A stretch of DNA of 25,968 bases from Alphaproteobacteria bacterium (lineage in GTDB: Bacteria > Pseudomonadota > Alphaproteobacteria > Sphingomonadales > Sphingomonadaceae), in contig JAHJSJ010000190.1 in NCBI GenBank assembly GCA_018830415.1, positions 1 to 25,968 on the forward strand, read 5' to 3'. The notes beneath the pieces were generated by a model that was not told the DNA's origin, did not search any database, and worked only from the letters and a program-made list of their open reading frames with translations. Below, piece by piece: positions 15,301-23,726 of the stretch; position 1 is the first letter of the stretch; each line of letters starts with the position of its first letter. The translations under genes and the position numbers were made by a program.

Positions 15301-15915
15301 ATGACAGCGACAATCCCCTCACGTGAAACACGCCTTTTGCTCGATCTGTCCGAGCGGATCGCCATCGTGCTTCTTTTCGTTTGGCTCTGCTCCCGGTTCT
15401 ACGCGAGCTTGGATGAAACTCCATTCAATCTATTTTTTCTTGTTTCAGAAGGCATAGTTGCGCTTTTCGTACTCTTCCGAAGGGCGACCGAGAACATAAG
15501 TATCAAGCCGTTTGACTGGGCGGTCGGCGTTATTGGCACGATGCTTCCCATGCTTATCAGTCCGTCAGGGAATGGCTGGCCAATCGGCGTCGTTTTCTTG
15601 ATTGCAGGGCTCGGCATTTCTCTGGGAGCCAAGATTTCACTGCGTCGCAGTTTCGGGGTCGTGGCCGCCAACAGGGGCGTGAAATGCGATGGATTGTACG
15701 GCGCCGTCCGGCACCCGATGTACCTTGGATATTTCCTGACATACGCCGGGGTGCTGATGCTGAACCCATCGGTTTTCAACGCGGCACTGCTTACGCTGTG
15801 GGCCGCTTGTCAGATCGCGCGGATCATTGCTGAGGAACGCGTCCTTCTTCAGGACGCCACCTATCAGGCGCACGCCAGAAAAGTTCGGTTCCGGCTGATC
15901 CCTTACGTCTACTGA
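15301..15915 (+). CDS. ICMT-like membrane methyltransferase family protein
   Basis: A 204-residue polytopic membrane protein with hydrophobic segments at about 18-33, 42-60, 72-88, 94-110, 140-158 and 160-176. It carries the signature of the isoprenylcysteine carboxyl methyltransferase/phospholipid methyltransferase group: GLYGAVRHPMYLGYF (about 131-145) followed by RIIAEERVLL (about 174-183) and AHARKVRFRLIPY. Such enzymes use S-adenosylmethionine to methylate lipid-like or prenylated substrates; the substrate here is unknown. The codons are visibly more AT-rich than in the neighbours. Its stop overlaps the start of the next gene (TGATG), so the two are co-translated. The ATG has no ribosome site. 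Confidence 0.85.
   Translation: MTATIPSRETRLLLDLSERIAIVLLFVWLCSRFYASLDETPFNLFFLVSEGIVALFVLFRRATENISIKPFDWAVGVIGTMLPMLISPSGNGWPIGVVFLIAGLGISLGAKISLRRSFGVVAANRGVKCDGLYGAVRHPMYLGYFLTYAGVLMLNPSVFNAALLTLWAACQIARIIAEERVLLQDATYQAHARKVRFRLIPYVY
15315..15330. other. Degenerate parS-like half site
   Basis: CCCCTCACGTGAAACA matches the last 12 of 16 bases of parS (TCACGTGAAACA) but has lost the left arm. It lies in the methyltransferase coding sequence (SRET). It may be a chance match or a weak ParB site. Confidence 0.2.
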
Positions 15916-16784
15916 TGCTGAGCCTCGAAGATTTCCTGATGATATTCGGGGCTGGCGCAGTTTTGCTGGCGCTGGAGCGACTGTTTCCACTGCACCCGGA
16001 GCAAAAATCGCTTAGGCAGGGGTGGAAAGTTGATGTCTTGCACATCTTTCTCAGCGGAACCCTGATCCGGCTTGGAGCGACGCTTGCGATATTGACGGCC
16101 AGCGTTCTTGCGCTGTCAGTTGTCCCAGAGCCCGTCAGGAATTTCATTCGCGCACAACCCGACTGGCTGGAATTCATCGAACTCCTGATTCTATCGGATC
16201 TGTGCTTTTACCTCGCACACAGAATTAGCCACGCGGTTCCGATCCTATGGCGATTCCACGCGGTACATCATTCGAGCGAACATCTCGACTGGCTCGCCAC
16301 CTACCGGGTGCACCCTGTCGATCAGGTGCTGAATTCCACCATGATAGCGCTGCCGGCCATTGTGCTGGGCTTCTCGCCGATCCCATTGCTTATTTATGCG
16401 ATCATATATCGCATCCATGCGCCGCTCTTGCATTCCAACATCAAATTCGACCTTGGGCCTTTGGGATTGGTGTTCACCTCCCCGCGGTTCCACCATTGGC
16501 ATCACGCTGATCAGGAAAATGCGTATGACCGCAATTTCGGTGGGCAGCTCAGCATCTTTGACGGCCTATTCGGCACTCACAACAAAGCGGGTGAAGGCAC
16601 GCTGCCGGCGCGTTACGGGATTGGCGGCGCGATTCCCGAAACGTATGTAAGCCATCTGCTGCAACCATTCCAAATGGCGCGAGGTGCCAAGGATAAAGCC
16701 GAGCAAACGACCCCGGTGGATCTTGGAGCGGATCGACCGTCACCTACCGCTTTACAGCAGCGGCACGGCATTGATATCAGCTAG
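15915..16784 (+). CDS. Sterol-desaturase/fatty-acid-hydroxylase family membrane protein
   Basis: A di-iron membrane oxygenase family member, 289 residues. The histidine clusters are intact: HRISH (102-106), HAVHH (115-119), HSN (173) and HHWHH (193-197). Hydrophobic segments lie at about 7-20, 45-70, 88-101 and 142-166. The family hydroxylates or desaturates lipids (sterols, carotenoids, fatty acyl chains); the exact substrate cannot be told. It starts at 15915, overlapping the methyltransferase stop by one base, so the pair probably modifies one lipid in succession. The C-terminal 45 residues are polar and not family-typical. It ends 12 bases from the convergent reductase gene. Confidence 0.9.
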   Translation: MLSLEDFLMIFGAGAVLLALERLFPLHPEQKSLRQGWKVDVLHIFLSGTLIRLGATLAILTASVLALSVVPEPVRNFIRAQPDWLEFIELLILSDLCFYLAHRISHAVPILWRFHAVHHSSEHLDWLATYRVHPVDQVLNSTMIALPAIVLGFSPIPLLIYAIIYRIHAPLLHSNIKFDLGPLGLVFTSPRFHHWHHADQENAYDRNFGGQLSIFDGLFGTHNKAGEGTLPARYGIGGAIPETYVSHLLQPFQMARGAKDKAEQTTPVDLGADRPSPTALQQRHGIDIS

Positions 16785-16796
16785 CAGGAGGAGGCC

Positions 16797-17612
16797 TTAC
16801 CCCACAAACGCCCGCTCGATCACGAACTGGCCGGGCATCGAATTGCTGCCTTCGGTAAAGCCGCGCTTTTCCAGATCGGCGGCGTGGTCCTTGATCATCG
16901 CCATGCTGCCGCACAGCATCACGCGGTCTTCATCGGGCACGAAACGTTGGGGGCCTTTGGACTGTTCGAACAGGCGCCCATCATCGATCAGCGCCTGAAT
17001 CCGGCCCTGCGTGCGGAACGGTTCGCGGGTTACGGTGGGGACGTAGATCATCCGCGCGCGATCTTCATCCTCCAGCAGCGGGTCGCCTTCAAGCTTGCTT
17101 TCCAGCAGGTCGTGATAGGCCAATTCGGCAACATTGCGCACCGAGTGCACCACGATCACTTCCTCGAACATCGCGTAGACTTCGGGATCGCGCACCAGGC
17201 TCATGAACGGGGCAAGCCCGGTGCCGGTCGACAGCATGAACAACCGTTTGCCCGGCAACAGCGCATCAGTGACCAGCGTGCCGGTCGGTTTCTTGCCGAG
17301 ATAGACCGGATCGCCAACCTTGATGTGTTGCAGCCGCGACGTCAGCGGGCCGTCCTGCACCTTGATCGAAAGGAACTCCAGCTCCTCGGCATAGCTGGGC
17401 GAGGCGACCGAATAGGCGCGCAGCAGCGGTTTGCCATTATCGCCCGGCAGCCCGATCATCACGAACTCACCCGACCGGAAGCGGAAGGACGCAGGCCGCG
17501 TCATCTTCAGCGTGAACAGCGAATCGGTCCAGTGATGGACATAGGTGATGGTTTCGATCGAGAGCGCCGCGCTTTCGGTGAACTGGTCGCGGTCGATGAT
17601 GGGCTGGTTCAA
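16797..17612 (-). CDS. fpr: Ferredoxin--NADP(+) reductase
   Basis: A flavoprotein that passes electrons between NADPH and ferredoxin/flavodoxin in the cytoplasm. The FAD site RAYSVASP, the GPLTSRL loop, the nucleotide site STGTGLAPFMSL, the C-terminal VMLCGSMAMI and the ending FVIERAFVG are typical of the bacterial FPR group. The start is not ATG: TTG 17612 gives MNQPIIDRDQF, the opening I expect for close homologues, with GAGA upstream; TTG 17645 is the alternative. About 271 residues fits the family. It stands alone, convergent with the desaturase gene. Confidence 0.93.
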   Translation of the reverse strand: MNQPIIDRDQFTESAALSIETITYVHHWTDSLFTLKMTRPASFRFRSGEFVMIGLPGDNGKPLLRAYSVASPSYAEELEFLSIKVQDGPLTSRLQHIKVGDPVYLGKKPTGTLVTDALLPGKRLFMLSTGTGLAPFMSLVRDPEVYAMFEEVIVVHSVRNVAELAYHDLLESKLEGDPLLEDEDRARMIYVPTVTREPFRTQGRIQALIDDGRLFEQSKGPQRFVPDEDRVMLCGSMAMIKDHAADLEKRGFTEGSNSMPGQFVIERAFVG

Positions 17613-17699
17613 AACGGATCTCAAATACAGGTCAGCGCCGCACAAACGCGGCCGGAATAGGCGCGCAAATGGACGACAAGCGCGCCGCCTTCAAGACAG

Positions 17700-17718
17700 T
17701 TTAGCGATAAGGGCTAAA
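17700..17718. other. Small inverted repeat between fpr and fbpA
   Basis: TTTAGC (17700-17705) and GCTAAA (17713-17718) form an inverted repeat around a 7-base loop, upstream of fpr and downstream of fbpA. It could be an operator for fpr or a weak terminator for fbpA; nothing else is seen in 17646-17740. Confidence 0.25.
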
Positions 17719-17740
17719 AGCGGGCCTTGATCGAACGCAA

Positions 17741-18784
17741 TCAATTCCAGCCTGCGCGGTCGAACAGCTTCACCGCCTCGGCCTGATTGCGCCCGATTTC
17801 CGCGGCGTTGAGCGTGTCCGGTTTGAACGACCCCAGCGTTTCGACCGCCGAATTGGCCTTGAGACCGGTGGCGGCGGGGTATTCATTATTGCCATCGGCA
17901 AAATACCGCTGAGCGCTTTCCGACGTGAGGTATTCGAGGAACTTCACCGCGTTTTCGCGATTGGGCGCGTGTTTCACCACACCGGCACCGCTGATATTGA
18001 CGTGGGTTCCGGCGCCATCCTGATCGGGGAAAATCACGCCGATCTGATCGAAAATCGCCTTTTGCGCCGCATCGCCCCCGGCAAACCGCGCGAGGTAATA
18101 GGTGTTGACCAGCGAGATGCGGCACTGCCCTGCGGCGACCGCTTCGATCATCGCCGTGTCATTGCCCTGCGGTGCCTGCTTGAAATTGGCGACCACGCCC
18201 TTGGCCCATGTCTCCGCCTGGTCAGCGCCCTTGTGGGCAACGATGCTCGACAACAGCGAGATGTTGTAGATGTTTGACGATGACCGCATGCAGATGTCGC
18301 CCTTGAACGCCGGATTGGCGAGATCGGCGTAAGTGGCGAGGCCTTCGGGTTTGCCCGCCGCCTTGTTGTAAATGATGATCCGCGCGCGGGTCGACAGGCC
18401 GAACCACAGCCCATCGGGGTGGCGCAGGTGCGCAGGGATGCGTTCGGTCAGCACAGCCGATTCGACCGGGGCGAGCACGCCCGCTTCCTCGGCCCGCCAC
18501 AACCGCCCGGCATCGACCGTTATGAGGATATCGGCGGGGCTGAATTCGCCTTCTGACCGGATGCGTTCGATCAGCGCATCGGCATCGGCTTCAATCCGGT
18601 TAACCTTGATCCCGGTCTGCTTGGTGAAATCATCATACAGCGCCAGATCGGTATCGTAATGGCGCGAGGAATAGAGGTTCACCTCGCCATTATCCGCCAC
18701 CGGCGCGCTGTTTTCGGTTTCGGCGCAGGCGGACAGCCCGGCGATGCTGGCGAAGGCAATGGCGGAGAGGAGCAGTTTCTTCAT
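17741..18784 (-). CDS. fbpA: Fe(III) ABC transporter substrate-binding lipoprotein
   Basis: A periplasmic ferric-ion-binding protein of the FbpA/FutA/AfuA group. 347 residues: signal with a lipobox ending LSAC (Cys20), so probably membrane-anchored; mature start with NLYSSRHYDTDLALYDDFTKQ, the typical opening with an iron-ligand Tyr; ADILITVDAGRLWRAEEAGVL; and the iron-binding tyrosine pair in LVNTYYLARF. ISGAGVVKHAPNRENAVKFLEYL and SESAQRYFADGNNEYPAA are also diagnostic. It is 63 bases downstream of fbpC on the same strand, with its own Fur-like site in the gap, so it can probably be expressed alone at higher level. Confidence 0.94.
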   Translation of the reverse strand: MKKLLLSAIAFASIAGLSACAETENSAPVADNGEVNLYSSRHYDTDLALYDDFTKQTGIKVNRIEADADALIERIRSEGEFSPADILITVDAGRLWRAEEAGVLAPVESAVLTERIPAHLRHPDGLWFGLSTRARIIIYNKAAGKPEGLATYADLANPAFKGDICMRSSSNIYNISLLSSIVAHKGADQAETWAKGVVANFKQAPQGNDTAMIEAVAAGQCRISLVNTYYLARFAGGDAAQKAIFDQIGVIFPDQDGAGTHVNISGAGVVKHAPNRENAVKFLEYLTSESAQRYFADGNNEYPAATGLKANSAVETLGSFKPDTLNAAEIGRNQAEAVKLFDRAGWN

Positions 18785-18808
18785 GGCGAATGGCTTCCGA
18801 TTACAAGT

Positions 18809-18823
18809 TGCGAATGACTTGCA
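18809..18823 (-). promoter_or_regulatory. Fur-box-like palindrome upstream of fbpA
   Basis: TGCGAAT-G-ACTTGCA (plus strand) has 7-1-7 symmetry with five of seven matching pairs, like Fur sites in alphaproteobacteria. It lies about 25 bases before the fbpA ATG. A second, perfect palindrome CTTGATCAAG follows at 18831-18840. The iron-uptake context supports iron repression. Confidence 0.55.
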
Positions 18824-18847
18824 ATATAAACTTGATCAAGGCAAGTC

Positions 18848-19879
18848 CTAATTCTGCGCGAATGCACGCACGCTCTCGGGCTGCGGCACCGTGCGATAGG
18901 CCTCACCGGGGTTGACCGGGGCGGTGGTTTCCACAGTGATCGGCGCGCCGCCCGCGCCGCTTAGCAATACCCGTGTGACCGGCCCCAAAAGGTGCACATC
19001 GCGCACCGAGCAGCCTGCGCTGTCCGCCACCAGATCCAGCCGATCCGCCTGCACCAGCAGATCAACCGCGCCCGAATCTGGCCCCGCATCGGGCACCGCG
19101 CCCAGCACGCATTCAAGCGGCCACGGCCCGAACGCGGTGATAAGGCTGTCCCCGTGCCGCTCACCCGCGATCACCTGCGCTCCGCTGAAAATCGCGCCAA
19201 CCGCTGCGGTTTGCGGCGCATGGTGGAGATCGCGGGGCGTGCCGAATTGCACGATCCGCCCCGCCTCCATCACCGCGATGTGGTCGGCGATATCCAGCGC
19301 CTCTGCCGGGTCATGCGTCACCAGAACCACGGTCGCCCCCGCTTCGCGCAGCAGGATGCGGCAATCGCGGCGCAGCTTGCGGCGCAGCACGATATCGACG
19401 CTGGCAAAGGGTTCATCCATCAACAACACCCGCGGCCGCGGGGCCATCGCACGGGCGAGCGCGGCACGCTGTTGCTGCCCGCCCGAAAGTTCGTGCGGAT
19501 AACGCGCGCCCATGCCCGCCAACCCGACGCTGGCGAGCCAGCCCTCCACCTCGGTGCGCCGCGCGCGCGGCAGGCCAAAGCCGACATTGGCGGCGATGGT
19601 CATGTGCGGGAACAGCGCTCCATCCTGAAACACCAGCCCCACGGGCCGCGCTTCGGGTGGGGGGCTATGCTGGGCGTCGGCCAGCACGTTACCGCCCAGC
19701 ATGATGCTGCCCTGCTGCACCGTCAGCAATCCCGCGGTAAGCCCAAGCAGTGTTGACTTCCCGCAACCTGACGCGCCAAGCAGACAGGTGATTTCTCCCG
19801 TCGGCGCGGAAAAACTGATGTCCTCCAGCGCCCGCACCTGACCGTAAGCATGGGCAATATGTCGAAACTCAAGGCTCAA
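18848..19879 (-). CDS. fbpC: Fe(III) ABC transporter ATP-binding protein
   Basis: The ATPase of a ferric iron importer, 343 residues. Walker A GASGCGKST (35-43), Q-loop FQDGALFPHMT (about 84-94), signature LSGGQQQRAALARA (131-144), Walker B VLLMDEPFASVD (about 151-162) and H-loop VLVTHDPAEALD are intact; the C-terminal third is a regulatory TOBE-like domain, as in FbpC/PotA-type ATPases. The start is TTG 19879 (MSLEFRHIAHAYG). That base is also the first base of an ATG on the other strand, so the gene is divergent from the permease with practically no spacer. fbpA follows on the same strand. Confidence 0.93.
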   Translation of the reverse strand: MSLEFRHIAHAYGQVRALEDISFSAPTGEITCLLGASGCGKSTLLGLTAGLLTVQQGSIMLGGNVLADAQHSPPPEARPVGLVFQDGALFPHMTIAANVGFGLPRARRTEVEGWLASVGLAGMGARYPHELSGGQQQRAALARAMAPRPRVLLMDEPFASVDIVLRRKLRRDCRILLREAGATVVLVTHDPAEALDIADHIAVMEAGRIVQFGTPRDLHHAPQTAAVGAIFSGAQVIAGERHGDSLITAFGPWPLECVLGAVPDAGPDSGAVDLLVQADRLDLVADSAGCSVRDVHLLGPVTRVLLSGAGGAPITVETTAPVNPGEAYRTVPQPESVRAFAQN

Positions 19880-19914
19880 TGGCTGATCCTGCCCGTCATC
19901 ATCGGGGGTTCCCG

Positions 19915-21591
19915 GTGAGCCGCCTTAGGCAATTTGCCACCCTTGGCGCAAGCGCGGGCACATTGCCGGGCCGGTGGAGCATCGCCGCATTCGCGCTCGC
20001 TGCGCTGGCGGGGCTGCCGGTTGCCGCGATCATGTGGTCATCGCTGGCGGGCACCTATGCCGGGCCGGGCGAAACCATTGCCGACCTCGCCGCGACAGTG
20101 CTGCCGACCTATATCGCCAACACCGCATTGCTGATGACGCTGGCGGGCGGGTTTGCCGCAATTGCCGGAACCGGCTGCGCATGGCTGGTGGCCGCGACCA
20201 GCTTTCCCGGTCGAAAGCTGCTCGGTTGGGCATTGGTGCTGCCGCTGGCGGTGCCCGCCTATATCGCGGCCTATATCTATGCCGACCTGCTCGATTATGC
20301 CGGGCCGGTGCAGGCGGGATTGCGCGGGCTGACCGGATGGGGGCCGCGGGACTATAGCTTCCCCGATATCCGATCGCTGGGCGGGGGGGCATTTGTGCTG
20401 GGGATCGTGCTTTACCCCTACGTCTATCTGCTCGCTCGTACCGCCTTTGCCACACAAAGCCTCAGCCAATTTCGCGCCGCGCGCAGCCTTGGCGCTGCGC
20501 CTGCCACCGCGTTCTGGCGCGTCGCCCTGCCCGCCGCGCGCCCGGCGATTGCAGGCGGGCTGGCGCTGGTGCTGATGGAGGTGCTGGCCGATTTTGGCGT
20601 GGCTGAATATTTTGCCATCCCCACCTTCAGCACCGGGATTTTCCGCAGCTGGCTGGCGATGGGGGACAAACAGGCCGCGCTCAAACTCGCCGCCGTCATG
20701 CTGCTGTTCGTGATCGCGCTGATCGCTTTGGAAGCCGCGACCCGGCGCGGACGGAGCGATAGCCGCGATGGGCTGGCATCGCGCGATGAGGCCGAACCGC
20801 TGGTGGCGCTGTCCCCGCTGGGCAAGGCGCTGGCGCTGATCGCCTGCCTTACCCCGGTGATGCTGGGATTTGTCCTGCCCGCCGGATATCTCGCCGCGCT
20901 GGCGTTGAGCGATGCGGCGCGGGGCGCGGCGGGCGATCTGGCGACCTATGCCAGCGGCAGCCTGTGGCTGGGGCTGACGACGGCGAGCGTGTGTCTGGTC
21001 GCCGCGCTGCTGCTGGCATTTGCGCGGGCGCGATCCGCCTCACCGGCCACTGCTGGCGCGATCCGGCTGGCGACGCTGGGCTATGCGCTGCCCGGAGCCT
21101 TGCTCGCGGTTGGCCTGCTCGCGCCGCTGGGAGCGTTCGACCAAGGCCTCACCCGCTTCGCGCGCGACACGTTCGGCTGGAGCGGCGGCTTGCTGCTGAC
21201 CGGGACCAGCGCGATCCTGATCTACGCCTTGTCGGTGCGGTTCCTTACTGTCGCCTACAACACCGTCAGCGGGGGCCTCTCACGCATCCCGCCCGGCCTT
21301 GATGCCGCCGCGCGCAGCCTTGGCGCGCGGCCCGCCCGCGTGCTGGCGCGGATCTATGCACCTTTGCTTGCCCCGAGCCTTGCGGGGGCGGCGGCGCTGG
21401 TGTTCATCGATACCTTGCGCGAACTGCCCGCCACACTGATCCTGCGGCCCTTCAACCTCGAAACGCTGGCGACCCGCACCTATCGCCTCGCCAGCGATGA
21501 ACGGCTGATCGAGGCATCTATCCCGGCGCTTATCCTGCTGGGGGTAGGCCTGTTGCCGGTACTATTGCTGAACCGTCTGGCGCGGCGTTGA
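19915..21591 (+). CDS. fbpB: Fe(III) ABC transporter permease (fused two-domain)
   Basis: The inner-membrane permease of the ferric iron importer; about 558 residues and roughly 12 membrane helices in two homologous halves, as is usual for FbpB/SfuB. Both halves carry the EAA-type loop that contacts the ATPase: FRAARSLGAAPATAFWRVAL and LDAAARSLGARPARVLARIY. I place the start at GTG 19915 with a GGGGG stretch about six bases upstream; the in-frame ATG at 19879 would overlap the fbpC start. It is transcribed away from fbpC, so permease and ATPase need separate promoters. Confidence 0.92.
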   Translation: MSRLRQFATLGASAGTLPGRWSIAAFALAALAGLPVAAIMWSSLAGTYAGPGETIADLAATVLPTYIANTALLMTLAGGFAAIAGTGCAWLVAATSFPGRKLLGWALVLPLAVPAYIAAYIYADLLDYAGPVQAGLRGLTGWGPRDYSFPDIRSLGGGAFVLGIVLYPYVYLLARTAFATQSLSQFRAARSLGAAPATAFWRVALPAARPAIAGGLALVLMEVLADFGVAEYFAIPTFSTGIFRSWLAMGDKQAALKLAAVMLLFVIALIALEAATRRGRSDSRDGLASRDEAEPLVALSPLGKALALIACLTPVMLGFVLPAGYLAALALSDAARGAAGDLATYASGSLWLGLTTASVCLVAALLLAFARARSASPATAGAIRLATLGYALPGALLAVGLLAPLGAFDQGLTRFARDTFGWSGGLLLTGTSAILIYALSVRFLTVAYNTVSGGLSRIPPGLDAAARSLGARPARVLARIYAPLLAPSLAGAAALVFIDTLRELPATLILRPFNLETLATRTYRLASDERLIEASIPALILLGVGLLPVLLLNRLARR

Positions 21592-21623
21592 ATGCCAAAT
21601 GCAGGAGATCAACCCGGCGGAGA

Positions 21624-21639
21624 CACCCAATGACGGGTG
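21624..21639. terminator. Short hairpin between convergent fbpB and GH97 genes
   Basis: CACCC-AATGAC-GGGTG forms a five-pair stem in the 48-base convergent gap. It has no T-run, so it is only a weak terminator candidate. Confidence 0.25.
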
Positions 21640-23718
21640 CTATTCCCCCACCGGAATGAACCGCACCGCCACCCCGCCGGAAGATGCCAGCCAAACGGCG
21701 AAATCCTCACCCCCGGTCACCAGCTTTTCCTCGATCACGATGGCGTAAGGGTTGGTGTCCCAATGCGCGCCTGCCCCATCGCGGTAGATTTGCGCGCGGT
21801 ATTGTTTGCCGGGGTCAAGGAAGCTCAACGGCACTGACAGATCGCGCGCATTTTCATCGGTGACAGCGCCAAGGAACCATTCCTTGGACTTGCGCCCCTG
21901 CCGCGCGATGGCGACATATTCGCCCACTTCGCCGGCCAGCGCGATGCTTTCCTCCCAGTCTGCCTCAACGTCCTTGATGAACTGGAAGGCGTCCATCCGC
22001 GCCTCGTAATTTTCGGGCAGGTCGGCGGCCATCTGGAGCGGCGAATAGAGCACCACATACAACGCCAATTGCTTTGCCAGCGTCGTCTGCGGGCGGTTTG
22101 ACGGGTCGCCGCGCGGGATATCGGCGCGCACCGGGGGGCGTTCATTCGGGCGCAGGTCAAAGATGCCGGGGGTAAAATCCATCGGCCCCGCCAACATCCG
22201 GGTGAAGGCCAGCATCGCCTCATGCGAAGGCGGGTTAGGCGGCGTTCCCCAGGCGTTGAACTCCATCCCGCGCGCGCCTTCGCGGGTCATCCAGTTGGGG
22301 TAGGTGCGGCGTAGGCCCGTATCCTTGACCGGCTCGTGCGCGTTGATCGCAATTTGCCGCTTGGCCGCCGCTTCGACCACGCGCAGGTGGTGGCCGACCA
22401 TGAACTGGCTGTCGTGCCATTCGTAGCGCCGGATGCCGTTTTCATCCACCCGCACAACATCGCCCGCATCGGCGACATAGCCGGTCTTGACCGCGCGCAC
22501 CCCGGCTGACTGCATCAGGTCAAACGCGGCCTCCATCTGGCTTTCGTAATTGGTGATATTGGCCGATGTTTCGTGGTGCCCGATCAGCCGCACGCCCTTT
22601 GATTGCGCATAGCGGCCCAGCTCGGCGAGGTCATAATCGGGCATCGGTTCGGTGAAGCGGAACACGTCGCCATTGTTGAACCAATCACCGTCCCAGCCGA
22701 TATTCCAGCCTTCAACCAGCACGCCGGAAAAACCGTGCTGCGCAGCAAAATCGATGTAGCGTTTGGTTTCCGCCGTGGTCGCACCATGGATGCCATCGCG
22801 GCCCCAGCTGCGTTCTTTGATATGCATCGCCCACCAGATGCCGATATATTTGCCAGGCTCCACCCACGACACATCGCCAAGCTTATTGGGATCGTTGAGG
22901 TTGAGGATAATGTTCGAATTGATCAGGCCCACCGCATCGCGCGCGACCTGAATGGTGCGCCACGGGGAAGTGAAGGGTGCGCGGGTCTTGACCTTCGGCC
23001 CGCCCGACCAATTGCGCAGCCGCGCTTCGAAGTTGCCAGCGCGCAAGGCACCCAGCGACATCGCCGAATAATCGACCAGCGCGGCTTCGTGGATGGCAAA
23101 GTGGATGCCCGCCGGATTGCGAAACGTGGCCGGCGTGTGCGCGTCATCAACCTGGCCCGCCGTGCCGGTGCGGGTGACGTATTCATAGCGGTTGAACTCG
23201 TCGCTTGGCGTGTACCACATGGTGGTCTGCTCACCCACGCCGAACTGGGTCAGTTCTTCGACAATGGCGATATCGCCTTGCAGCGCCGCCTGCTCGGCCA
23301 GCTCGTATCGAAAGCCGATCCCGCTATCAAAGGCGCGAAACCGCACGGTAATCTGCCGCGCCGGGCCGGTGGTTGCCGCGAAGGTCACGGCGAGTTCATT
23401 ATGCCGATCCCGCACCACGCGGCGCTCACCCCAGGGCTGTTCCCACGCCGTATCCTTGGCCGCGCGGGCCGAGGCGGTGATCGCAAGATCGCGTTCAAAC
23501 CCGTGATGTTCGGCAAACAGCATCCCGAGGCGCGATGGCGCGATGGCCCCCTCACCGTCATAGTTGACCGCATAGGTCGCAAACCCCGCATCATCGCTGA
23601 CTGTCACGGTAATCCTGCCATCGGGTGAGGCCAGCATCAGCGTTTCGGCGGAAAGCGGCGCGCCAATGCCAAACATCAGCGCCGCCAGCGCGGCCCATTT
23701 CGTCCATATCCGCATCAT
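21640..23718 (-). CDS. GH97 alpha-glucosidase (SusB-like)
   Basis: A glycoside hydrolase of family 97, probably releasing glucose from malto-oligosaccharides in the periplasm. About 692 residues with a signal peptide (1-24, ending APLSA), an N-terminal beta-super-sandwich (about 30-260), a TIM barrel (GVLVEGWNIGWDGDW; GHHETSANITNYESQ; RAVKTGYVADAGD; NAHEPVKDTGLRRTYPN; REGARGMEFNAWG) and a C-terminal beta-domain. By recalled alignment with SusB, Glu392 and Glu462 are the base candidates and Glu486 the acid, so an inverting enzyme. ATG 23718 has GAGG in a good position; ATG 23730 would overlap the amylase stop as ATGA. It is the last gene of the MFS-GH13-GH97 operon. Confidence 0.95.
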   Translation of the reverse strand: MMRIWTKWAALAALMFGIGAPLSAETLMLASPDGRITVTVSDDAGFATYAVNYDGEGAIAPSRLGMLFAEHHGFERDLAITASARAAKDTAWEQPWGERRVVRDRHNELAVTFAATTGPARQITVRFRAFDSGIGFRYELAEQAALQGDIAIVEELTQFGVGEQTTMWYTPSDEFNRYEYVTRTGTAGQVDDAHTPATFRNPAGIHFAIHEAALVDYSAMSLGALRAGNFEARLRNWSGGPKVKTRAPFTSPWRTIQVARDAVGLINSNIILNLNDPNKLGDVSWVEPGKYIGIWWAMHIKERSWGRDGIHGATTAETKRYIDFAAQHGFSGVLVEGWNIGWDGDWFNNGDVFRFTEPMPDYDLAELGRYAQSKGVRLIGHHETSANITNYESQMEAAFDLMQSAGVRAVKTGYVADAGDVVRVDENGIRRYEWHDSQFMVGHHLRVVEAAAKRQIAINAHEPVKDTGLRRTYPNWMTREGARGMEFNAWGTPPNPPSHEAMLAFTRMLAGPMDFTPGIFDLRPNERPPVRADIPRGDPSNRPQTTLAKQLALYVVLYSPLQMAADLPENYEARMDAFQFIKDVEADWEESIALAGEVGEYVAIARQGRKSKEWFLGAVTDENARDLSVPLSFLDPGKQYRAQIYRDGAGAHWDTNPYAIVIEEKLVTGGEDFAVWLASSGGVAVRFIPVGE

Positions 23719-23726
23719 GCCCTGCC

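Noticed and set aside
15291..15308. TTGACAC-ATCA-TGACAGC as another Pho box
   Set aside because: The cores are 10, not 11, bases apart and the orientation is toward the SDR remnant.
18992..19756. 254-codon plus-strand frame opposite fbpC
   Set aside because: Antisense shadow of a complete ABC ATPase; rich in Arg/His/Gln and without any motif.
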